Positions 10,307 through 17,500 of a stretch of DNA of 17,500 nucleotides are shown here, piece by piece (positions within the stretch are counted from its first letter, which is position 1; every line of letters begins with the position of its first letter). The stretch is from Stramonita haemastoma. Its lineage: Eukaryota; Mollusca; Gastropoda; Neogastropoda; Muricidae. Under the pieces are notes generated by a model. The model saw only the letters and a program-made list of their open reading frames with translations, did not search any database and was not told the origin of the DNA. The DNA lies in NCBI GenBank assembly GCA_030674155.1, contig CM060320.1:26551517-26569016 (forward strand). The letters run 5' to 3'. A program made the translations under genes and the position numbers.

Positions 10307-10446
10307 GAAGCAATTTTTTGGGTCAGAAACTTTTTGCTTACTGTGCCATTGTTTTCTTCCTGAGTTTGCTTGTGGCACAAGGGTTCCTTTGTTGAGTCGT
10401 GGGAGGTGCACTTTGTCACTTCAACCACTTAATCTTTTTAAGTCAA
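10307..10446. repeat. Duplicated cassette, copy 2
   Basis: Direct repeat of the segment at 9941-10089. It spans GAAGCAATTTTTTGGG to TTTTTAAGTCA and is roughly three-quarters identical by eye, with several small indels. It too sits immediately 3' of a TG array. Confidence 0.85.
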
Positions 10447-10486
10447 ATACGCACGGGAGTATCTGCGTTGTCAGCATATATAAAGA

Positions 10487-10638
10487 CACACACACACACA
10501 CACACACACATACACACACACACGTGTATATATATATATATATCTAAAATTATACATATATATATATATATGTATATATATATACTCATGTATAAATATA
10601 TATGTATGTATATGTATATATATATATATATGTATATA

Positions 10639-10669
<31 letters not shown>

Positions 10670-10690
10670 GCATACATACATACATGACTC
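10487..10690. repeat. AC then TA/TATG compound array
   Basis: About 35 bp of AC (10487-10523) precede TA-rich blocks broken by ATGTATAT, CTCATGTATAAA and similar. The array ends in CATA tetramers. The TA blocks are self-complementary. Confidence 0.92.
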
Positions 10691-10862
10691 TGTATGCATG
10701 TGTGTCTGTCTCTCTGTGTGTGTGTGCCTGTGTGTCTGTGTCTGTCTTTATGTGTGTGAGTGTGCCTGCGTGTGTGTGTGTGTGTCTTTGTGTGTGTGGG
10801 TGTGCCTGCGTGCGTGCGTGCGTTTGTGTTTGTGTATGTGTGTGTGCATTTATGTGCATGCG
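10691..10862. repeat. Degenerate TG-rich tract
   Basis: TG dinucleotides with many TCTG, GCCTG, GCGTGCG and TTTG interruptions, an older and more decayed array than its neighbours. It ends in a short GCGCGC block. Confidence 0.85.
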
Positions 10863-11138
10863 CGCGCCTACGAAGAGCGTGTTTGTGCAACAAGAGGCCG
10901 CATCAAAAGATACAAATGTCGCGCCTTGAAGCAAACAGTCGGCAACTGAAGCAATACGCTTAATCCTATAATCTGTGGATTACGTGCCAGCAACTTCCGG
11001 TGGATTACTAGTGCTAGCTTTCACGCGCTTCTAAGTCAGCTGACATGCAGTCAAGCCAGTGCCTGAACCATTGAAAAAATATATATATGCATTCAGGAAA
11101 ACAACATTAACTGTTATGAATCCAAAAAGCAATAGCGA
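10863..11138. other. Unique non-coding sequence
   Basis: Mixed-composition, single-copy-looking DNA. It is not repeat-derived as far as I can see and has no recognisable protein motif. A short open stretch at 10863-10960 continues from the TG repeat frame and is not convincing. Confidence 0.45.
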
Positions 11139-11352
<214 letters not shown>

Positions 11353-11585
11353 TCTAGGAGATAATGCATACAGATTAGGTCGTACTCAAACAAGCGACAA
11401 GGCGTCTTCATTTATCCCTAAACTCTTTGAGGTCTCACTAGGGCACCTACACTAAATTCTTCAAGCACTGTGTCTTTGGAAACAAACAGACCACTATAAC
11501 AGACCGACAGATAAACATAATCATATATATTTTTTTAAAGACTGTATTCAATATCTTAATGGAACAGAGTACTGATTTAATTGAT
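11353..11585. other. Non-coding spacer
   Basis: Unique sequence without a credible frame or RNA gene. It separates the trinucleotide palindrome from the putative MITE. Confidence 0.45.
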
Positions 11586-12017
11586 ATTTGTGGCGCTCCA
11601 CCACAAAATGAGTCGCTTAGCACATTACCTAATTTTGCGCTAGGAGCCTTTAAAGGCAGGTGGGGGTCAAGTTGTCAATTTTGAGATTTTGATTGATTAT
11701 TAAACTAGATCTGTTTATTTACCTTATAATGAAATATCAAGGCATAATTTTTATTCCTTTTGCTTTTAAATGTGTTTTGAAAATACCAAAGCACTCATTA
11801 AGACAACCTATTACTAAAATAAACTTGCCCGTTTCTCATTTTGTTCCATCGTGCAGTCTATCATTTCAATTTGTATTAATGTTGCACAGAATTGTCCGAT
11901 TTTCAATCTGTTTTTTGTATTTGATAGCCACTTGATTGCACATGAATAACATGTCAATAACTTAAAATTGACCTCAGGTGCACTCCGTCTCATTATGTGG
12001 TGGAGCGTCACATTTGT
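11586..12017. mobile_element. Putative MITE with imperfect terminal inverted repeats
   Basis: TTTGTGGCGCTCCACCACAA (11587-11606, continuing to AATGAG at 11612) is matched inverted at 11989-12015. The complement there reads AAATGTGACGCTCCACCACA then TAATGAG, with about 22 of 27 positions identical. Weaker inverted similarity continues inward: ACCTAATTTT against GAGGTCAATTTT, and TGTCAATTTTGAG against GGTCAATTTTAAG. The arms may therefore be 80 bp or more, with one indel. The size (about 430 bp) and AT-rich interior fit a foldback MITE. An 80-codon frame inside (11693-11935) shows no transposase motif. No target duplication could be fixed and the superfamily is unknown. Confidence 0.6.
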
Positions 12018-12098
12018 CTTATCATGCAATATGTTATAAAAAATTGGGTTAGGTCATAAAAATGTGTGCGCTTGTGTGCGAATGTTTTCAATTTAGTT

Positions 12099-12222
12099 TG
12101 TGTGTGTGTGCGTGCGTGCGTGCGTGCGTGTGTGTGTGTGTGTGTATGCGCACGCGCGCACACACGCGTGTGAGCCGTGTGTGAGTGTGTGGATGCGTGG
12201 GCACACTAGTGCGCACACGAAT
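12099..12222. repeat. Alternating TG/CG/CA tract
   Basis: TG and GCGT units, then TATGCGCACGCGCGCACACA, then degenerate TG to about 12222. The alternating purine-pyrimidine order gives high Z-DNA potential. Confidence 0.88.
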
Positions 12223-12342
12223 GTTTGTTATTTTACATGGGTAAGTTTTTTTGTTTTTTTTTAACTGGCTGAGGTATTGCTTATTTGTGGGTGCTGTTTA
12301 TATTTTGATGCGTACGTGCTGATGTTCAGAATCTGTGTCGAG

Positions 12343-12481
<139 letters not shown>

Positions 12482-12627
12482 AGCCCACCATCTAGCAAAC
12501 GCCCACCCCCCACTTTGGGCCAAAAGTTGTGCACAGGGGTAACTACCTAGCAAACGCCCAGCCTGCTTTTTTCAAAGACACTATGCTCACTTTCACTAGG
12601 ATTTGTGCAGACTGTTCTTAAAGTCCT

Positions 12628-13101
12628 TTGACGACGCTTCCTGATGACCGGAAGTTGGTTCTTGAATCTCTCTGTGCCATTTTTGCAAAATGCCGAAGCC
12701 AGTCTTACACTGTATTTTTCAAATTGGAAGCCCTCCAGTATCTGGATAACGAAGCAGGTGGGAATGTTTCGGAGTGTGCCCGTGAATTTTCTGTGGATAG
12801 GAAGAGGATCAGGGTATGGAGTGAAAACAGACATAGACTTGAACAACAGTACGATAAAGACAAACAAAAACGGAAACTGTCAAAAGGACCAGCAGTTAGA
12901 TCTGAACATGTCGACCAAGGTGTGCTGCATTATCAGGAAGATGAAAGATCTGAAGGCAGGGTATTGGGAAACAAGGACCTACAACGGAAAGCGATGGAAC
13001 TCGTTGGCCTTCTTTGCCTCAAAATCCCTTTTTTTTCTATTTTCCTTCACTTACACTCACACGACCTAACTTACATGCTTTCGGGGTTTGTATTCACTTA
13101 A
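12628..13101 (+). pseudogene. Pogo/CENP-B-like transposase, N-terminal HTH remnant
   Basis: The frame encodes SYTVFFKLEALQYLDNEAGG, then NVSECAREFSVDRKRIRVW and later LGNKDLQRKAMEL. This is the layout of a pogo/Tigger or BrkDBD-type DNA-binding region: SYTxxFKLxAL at helix 1, AREFxVDRKRIRVW as the recognition helix, then the start of a CENP-B/Tc5-type second HTH (residues about 25-125 of 157). After about residue 127 the frame runs into unrelated residues (VGLLCLKIPFFSIF...), marking a deletion before the DDE/D domain. An ATG at 12690 (MPK...) is one base out of frame with SYTV. A start like MPK-SYTV is common in this family, so a single-base indel near 12696-12700 is likely, and the first 20 or so residues of this frame are probably not ancestral. 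It cannot catalyse transposition. Confidence 0.75.
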
Positions 13102-13190
13102 TTACACAGTTGAGCACAAAAATTATTTTGTGCAAAGGGGCCTATCCCTAGCAAACGCCCACCCCCAATTTTGCCCTAAATCAGTGCACA

Positions 13191-13217
13191 GGGGGGGGGG
13201 GGGGGGGGGGGGGGGGG
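13191..13217 (+). repeat. G27 homopolymer inside the transposon right end
   Basis: 27 consecutive G residues lie between the GTGCACA of the subterminal repeat and the right inverted repeat. The matching position at the left end has only G4. It may be a slippage expansion. G runs this long are prone to sequencing error, so the true length is uncertain. Confidence 0.9.
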
Positions 13218-13236
13218 TATGCTAGGGATTTTACGG
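13218..13236 (-). repeat. Right terminal inverted repeat
   Basis: TATGCTAGGGATTTTACGG, the exact reverse complement of the left end. Confidence 0.9.
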
Positions 13237-13237
13237 T

Positions 13238-13320
<83 letters not shown>

Positions 13321-13438
13321 TGTATGTATGTATGTATGTATGTATGTATGTATGTATGTATGTATGTATGTATATAGATATATAATTATATATACATATG
13401 TATATACATATGTATACATATGTATAAATATATATTCG
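13238..13438. repeat. (TA)n-(TATG)n-TA compound array, right flank of the transposon
   Basis: TA dinucleotides (to about 13287) pass into about 21 TATG tetramers (to about 13370), then mixed TATA/CATATG sequence. The short palindromes CATATG and TATACATATG near 13393-13425 can self-pair. Confidence 0.94.
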
Positions 13439-13439
13439 T

Positions 13440-13546
13440 GATGTTATTTTTTTCAAGTTTACCGTTTTTATGAATGGTTTGTAACCCCCCAGAGTTTCTC
13501 TGTTTTTGAGATAACAAAGTATTTTGAATTTGAATTGAATTTGAAT
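13440..13546 (+). mobile_element. LINE 3' end with (TTGAAT)n tail
   Basis: The segment ends in GAGATAACAAAGTATTTTG followed by irregular AATTTGAA/TTGAAT units (to 13546). An ACAAAGTATTTTGAATTGAA-style terminus is a common non-LTR 3' end in invertebrates. Only about 100 bp is present and no coding part, so this is a very short 5'-truncated insertion. The family is not determined. Confidence 0.55.
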
Positions 13547-13759
13547 ATATACACACAGAGAGATAAACAGATAGCAAAAAACCCCAACAAAACTACCAGC
13601 CAGAAGGTTGCGAAGACTGGAGTGATAGAAAAGGCCATTGCCAGCTTTGACAGTGCCGTGTGGCGAACAGACAGTTCATCACTCTGCCAGTCACACACAG
13701 TGTCAGCAGACCTGTACCGCCCCGCCTCACTACAAACACCATTCGTTACCGCTCCCTAG
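13547..13759. other. Non-coding spacer with an uninformative short frame
   Basis: A 74-codon frame (13535-13759) spans this mixed-composition DNA but starts inside the LINE tail and has no family motif. I do not call it a gene. Confidence 0.45.
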
Positions 13760-14095
13760 GGGACAGACAGATAGACACTTGACAGACAGGTAGACAGACA
13801 GACACAGCGTTTGACAAACACGCAGTGTTGACAGTCAGACAGACAGAAAGACAGACAGGTAGACAGACAGACAGAGCGTTTGACAAACACGCAGACAGTC
13901 AGTCATACATACAGGTATGATAGTGTTGACAAACAGGCAGACAGAGATAAAGACAGGCAGGTAGACAAGTAAGACAGAGTATTCACATACAGGCAGACAG
14001 ACTCACAGGTACTGACAGACAGACAGACAAGTAATACAAGTGTTCACAGACAGGCAGACAGACTCACAGGTACAGACATACATACATACACCACA
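13760..14095. repeat. GACA-based minisatellite with higher-order units
   Basis: Degenerate GACA/GACAGGTA tetramers carry embedded longer repeats. AGCGTTTGACAAACACGCAG occurs identically at 13806-13825 and 13875-13894 (69 bp apart). A block containing CAGGCAGACAGACTCACAGG occurs at about 13982-14012 and 14043-14073 (61 bp apart). It ends in CATA units and is the strand-opposite analogue of the TCTG minisatellite at 1453-2320. Confidence 0.85.
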
Positions 14096-14756
14096 GACAC
14101 GTGTGTTATGTCATAAAGTGGTTATCGTCCTAAAGTGGACAGGTTCAACAAAGATTAAGAGCTTCTCCTTGGAGCAGGAAACTTGTTTGTGTGTGTGACT
14201 TAAAAAAACACTCCCCACCCCCTTTCCCTTTCTTTCACCAGGTGGGATGCCAATGCATAGACTGCAAATTCCAAGACAAACGATTCCAAAATCTTACAAG
14301 TGCTATATTGCCTTTGTAAACGTGCGAATCGGTAAAACAACAAATTTTCCTTGGAAAATTAGAGAGTACCCGTCTTACGTTCACAGTATACTAAGTTTAT
14401 TGTTTAAGTAATATCTTTTTTTTATATTGCCATTCTATTGGATCGTGTTTTCATGTGTGTGGATAGGAAACGATGTGCTAAACGGTTTTTTAAAATGAGT
14501 TCAAGTAAACGATTTGACCGGCCAGGTTTGCGCAGTTGAACGTCTGAGTTCTAGTTAGGGACAAGGAACCGATTTAAGGACATCCCATTCGTGTCTGACC
14601 GAAGATGTCTCGACACACCCACCTTTTCCTGTCATTCCCATCCCTTCCTAGGGCCATATTTTGGAAATCCCATTCCTCTCCCTCCTTCCTTCTCCCTTAT
14701 ACCATGATCCCCCTCCCCCCAAAAGACCTCAATTCTTCCCTCATCCACCCCCTTTC
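14096..14756. other. Non-coding spacer
   Basis: About 660 bp of unique, mostly AT-rich sequence turning C-rich from about 14620. The frame from 14605 is open only because it enters the following AC array. No exon, RNA or transposon signature is seen. Confidence 0.5.
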
Positions 14757-14946
14757 CACACACACACACACATACACACACGCGCGCGCGCACGCACGCG
14801 CCCACACACTCACATACACACACACGCGCACGTGCACGCGCACACACAAACACACACACATACACACACACACGCGCGTGCGCGCGCACACACACACGCA
14901 CACACACACACACGCACGCGCGCGCGCGCACACACACACAACACAC

Positions 14947-15023
<77 letters not shown>
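14757..15023. repeat. Alternating (AC)n / (CG)n tract
   Basis: AC dinucleotides with multiple CGCG blocks (about 14781-14790, 14825-14841, 14872-14887, 14913-14930), then about 85 bp of pure AC. The whole is an alternating purine-pyrimidine tract with high Z-DNA potential. The His/Thr/Arg frames are artefacts. Confidence 0.95.
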
Positions 15024-15026
<3 letters not shown>

Positions 15027-15160
15027 CTTTCACGTTTTTACTGGGAGGAGGAGGAGGAGTACGCTTTGCCACAGGGTGTCGCTCAGAGAGTCAGCTATGA
15101 CTTTTTCCGCGTTCCATATTTAAATAATAATGAAGATTGAGGGAGCGATGGGGCTGAAAG
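15024..15160. other. Spacer with GGA run
   Basis: Unique sequence with about five GGA units at 15042-15057. No gene is seen. Confidence 0.45.
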
Positions 15161-15232
15161 GCACACACACACATACGCAGGCACATACACACACAATAAA
15201 CACACATTTAAAACACGCACGCACGCGCGCAC
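15161..15232. repeat. Degenerate (AC)n with CACG/CG units
   Basis: AC dinucleotides are interrupted by ATACGCAGG, AATAA and TTTAAA. The tract ends in ACGCACGCGCGC. Confidence 0.85.
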
Positions 15233-16489
15233 CCATCATGAAAATGTCAGCCGGGAGATGTAACCGTAAGAAGAACAGCGCGAGAGGAAATAAAACAAAG
15301 GAAGTGAAAGGAGGGTTGAGGCAGGACAGCAGATGAAGACTTCACGGAAAAAGCCGGTGGGATGATAAATATAAGTCCCAAAGCGATTAAAGTAAGTGTG
15401 AAACTCTGTGTTGCAAAAGTTGAGGGCAAAGAGCTAGCGAAGATGAAAGAAGATGCTTTGTTCCACTAGCATTTATGAAGTATAGGCTTAACACTCGGGA
15501 GAAGGAAAAAAAAGAACATTTTGCACTTCGGGACGAAAAACAGCTAAAAAAAGTGTTCAGCATTCAGGGTACACATTAGACGCATCCTCATACAAAAATT
15601 CAGATATTTTAGAAACAATATTTCTGAGAACAGAATCAAAGTCTTGTGGTCTCCAAAAGCTGTCAGGCAAATTAAAAATTTAGAAAAGAAAAAAAAAGCA
15701 TCGAAAAGAAACTTTCTGGCATCAAACAGGATATCGGGTTTTCTTATTCCTTGGCTAGAGCACCGAGGTATTTAGCCGAGGAACAAAATAAAAATTTGAC
15801 GTTAGCGTATCTTCCTATGAACAAGTTTACTGTCTGACTATGTGGTGTACTTGTTAATTTTGTGTGTTTGTGTCTGATGCTTGGTGTTTTATAACACCTG
15901 ACAATTCTGTTCTGAACTCTATTACAATCAGAGCATCAGGTGTATCAAGAGTACAAGGATGATTAAAAGGAAGATGGCTTCCCAAACCTATGAGAAAGTG
16001 ATAGCAGCAGCAAATTCCCCGAAAAAAAATTCATGGTGAGACAGAAGGTATTAATAACATCCATTGAGAACTCGTAAAACACGGTGGAAAAACAGTAATC
16101 TCTTTTCTTCTCTGCTTTTCATTACTCGTTGGTTCGTATTGCCTGGTCTTTTCTGGCGCTTGTAACTCTGCAGAGTGTATGTCTTCTGACCTCAGTTAAA
16201 ATTTTCCGACTCCAGAACAGCTTACATTTTGTACAGGATGCGTGCTGGATATGTTGGTGTTTCATTATCCGAACGGTACCCTAACAGCAGTTAATATCCT
16301 ACTATCTGCAACAAAAACTGCACACAGGGTGACCTACGTTATACACTCAATCCCTAATCGTCACTTCTTTCCAGGAAAGAAAATTTACATCTTTAACAGT
16401 GGGTACTACTAGTTTCAGCAGCAGTAAAATGACTCTAAAAACTATCCTGAATAGTTGACAGCTATAAGAAAATACCATTTTTGCTAAAA
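15233..16489. other. Long non-coding AT-rich interval
   Basis: About 1.25 kb without microsatellites, which is unusual for this window. No frame longer than about 60 codons is credible and no splice-framed exon stands out. A small hairpin (GGTGTT-TTAT-AACACC, near 15880-15895) is flanked by CTGATGCT and AGCATCAG 55-60 bp apart. The right part could be eroded upstream sequence of the LINE at 16490, but I cannot identify endonuclease motifs. Confidence 0.45.
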
Positions 16490-16915
16490 AATCAGGCTGG
16501 GTTTTTCAAAGGCAGAAGTACCATCGAGCAGATATGCAATTTTTGCCTCCTTTACACATGAATCCATAGACTTCAAAAAGGCTTCTGACAGAGTGTGGTA
16601 GGAGGCACTGTGAGCCACAATGAAGAAGTTTAACACCAGGGTGAAGCTACTTAACGCCATCTAACTATCCTATTCTTAAGCAGCCAGTATAACACTTGCA
16701 ACTGGGGCTGTTGAACAGATTCTTTTTCTCAATTGGGGTTTGCAAGTGTTGTTCTCAATCTCCCACACTTTTCAACATATTCTTGAAACTCGCCATGATA
16801 GATTTTGGTTTGAAAGTCATGTCACCAGAGATACCATTGAGAGAAGAACAACCAAAGGCACACATTTTACTGGTGACATTGTTACTTTAGTATGCATTGA
16901 TGAAAAACGTTGCTA
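16490..16915 (+). pseudogene. Decayed non-LTR reverse transcriptase fragment
   Basis: RT-domain motifs appear in order but in different frames. NQAGFFKGRSTIEQICNF (from 16490) corresponds to the QAGFRxGRST motif. IDFKKASDRVW (from 16566) corresponds to the FxDFxKAFDxV catalytic block, and is followed by stops where W or H is expected. SPTLFNIFL (within 16696-16890) corresponds to the GVRQGCxLSPxLFNIFL motif. FTGDIVTL (from 16866) stands where FADD is expected. At least three frameshifts and three or four stop codons, plus loss of one catalytic Asp of the FADD box, make it clearly dead. The motif style is that of RTE-like endonuclease-RT LINEs. The endonuclease and C-terminal parts are missing here. 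It is far too decayed to encode an active enzyme. Confidence 0.82.
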
Positions 16916-17063
16916 AGATAAGACGTGTAGCATGGAAATAAGCAAGCTTTCGTCTGTCAATTATAGCCATTTATTTACTAAAAATATGGAACTCTATCCT
17001 CCAAAACAATGGTTTCCGTCTATTTGTTTTTTGTGTTGATTTTTGTCTATAGAGCTATAAAAT
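16916..17063. other. Non-coding spacer
   Basis: AT-rich sequence directly after the RT fragment, with no motif I recognise. Confidence 0.45.
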
Positions 17064-17275
17064 ACACACACACACATACACACACATACACACATACACA
17101 CACACTCACGCACACATACACACACATACATACATACATACATACATACATACATACATACATACATACATACATACATACATACATACATACATACATA
17201 CATACATACATACATACATACATACATACATACATACATACATACATACATACATACATACATACATACATACAT
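17064..17275. repeat. AC then (CATA)n microsatellite
   Basis: AC units with ATAC interruptions (17064-17127) pass into about 37 perfect CATA tetramers. The unit has no spacer-repeat structure, so this is not a CRISPR array. Cross-frame Tyr/Ile/His/Thr and Met/Tyr/Val/Cys peptides are artefacts. Confidence 0.97.
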
Positions 17276-17500
17276 AATGGCATTGAAATTCAAAGGGAAC
17301 CATTGAACGTAGTTTCCACAAAAACCGTTGATTACTGATGCTGCTAAGATTATTTCCAAGTCTTCTGTAAATATTTTATGGTAGGGTTCTTTGTTTGTTT
17401 GTTTTTGTTTGTTTAGTCTAATATCACCAAATGTGAATAGACTTTAAATTAAACTACAACAACAACAATACTTACATACACACACATGCACACACACACA
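17276..17500. other. Non-coding end of window with simple repeats
   Basis: A TTTG run lies at about 17387-17415, an ACA run at about 17453-17469, and an AC tract begins near 17476 and is cut by the window edge. No gene is present. Confidence 0.6.

Noticed and set aside
11693..11935. 80-codon frame MIIKLDLFIYLIMKYQ... as a small protein gene
   Set aside because: It lies inside the putative MITE in AT-rich DNA and has no recognisable domain or family. A chance frame is more likely.
12628..13101. An intact host CENP-B/jerky-like gene
   Set aside because: Only the HTH part is present. The frame is probably shifted near the start, no DDE domain follows, and transposon inverted repeats bracket it.
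13535..13759. 74-codon frame [12 protein letters not shown]...
   Set aside because: It begins within the LINE tail repeat and shows no motif. There is no supporting gene structure.
15880..15895. GGTGTT-TTAT-AACACC hairpin as a transcription terminator
   Set aside because: The context is eukaryotic, there is no U-tract and no gene upstream. A short chance hairpin is the simplest reading.
17128..17275. CRISPR-like or telomeric array
   Set aside because: It is a perfect CATA tetramer without spacers. It matches neither CRISPR architecture nor a TTAGGG-type telomere.

Overview
The window looks like repeat-rich, non-coding DNA from an animal genome. The most likely source is a lophotrochozoan such as a gastropod mollusc. 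That rests on three things: tRNA-derived SINEs with a shared central domain, decayed non-LTR retrotransposon fragments of the RTE/endonuclease-RT style, and very dense di-, tri- and tetranucleotide microsatellites (about a third of the bases by my coordinate tally). Nothing suggests bacterial, archaeal or viral DNA. I see no intact host protein-coding gene, no rRNA, no functional tRNA and no CRISPR array. Almost all long open frames are homopeptide translations of microsatellites (SLSLSL, HTHTHT, CVCVCV, YIYIYI) and are not genes.

Layout, left to right. 1-700: C/G-run, GA and AAAC low-complexity DNA. 703-1128: a minus-strand SINE. 1453-2320: a long TCTG-based minisatellite. 2321-2678: a plus-strand SINE running straight into a (CT)n tract. 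3570-4022: a GCGCTATATAAA-type retroelement tail with (ATC)n, then the C-terminal end of a decayed LINE polyprotein. 4859-5558: a long polypyrimidine tract ending in (CTGT)n. 5996-6517: facing AC and TG arrays. 6725-7572: a GC-richer unclassified segment next to a minus-strand tRNA-SINE with recognisable A and B boxes. 7865-9712: GA, GACC/GACA, TG and AC arrays. 9736-10446: TG arrays with a directly duplicated ~145-bp cassette and a (GC)15 core. 11139-11352: a hairpin of (ACT)n facing (AGT)n. 11586-12017: a probable foldback MITE. 12462-13237: a non-autonomous DNA transposon inserted in (TA)n, with 19-bp perfect inverted ends and a remnant pogo-like helix-turn-helix domain. 13440-13546: a LINE 3' end with a TTGAAT tail. 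13760-14095: a GACA minisatellite. 14757-15023: AC/CG arrays. 16490-16915: a decayed reverse-transcriptase domain. 17064-17275: AC then (CATA)n.

No genes act together here. The organisation that exists is transposon-microsatellite interplay: SINE and LINE tails abut or seed arrays, and a TA-targeting transposon sits in a TA array. The best candidates for new description are the pogo-type derivative at 12462-13237, the MITE at 11586-12017 and the TG-flanked duplicated cassette at 9941-10446. All identifications were made by eye, without database searches.
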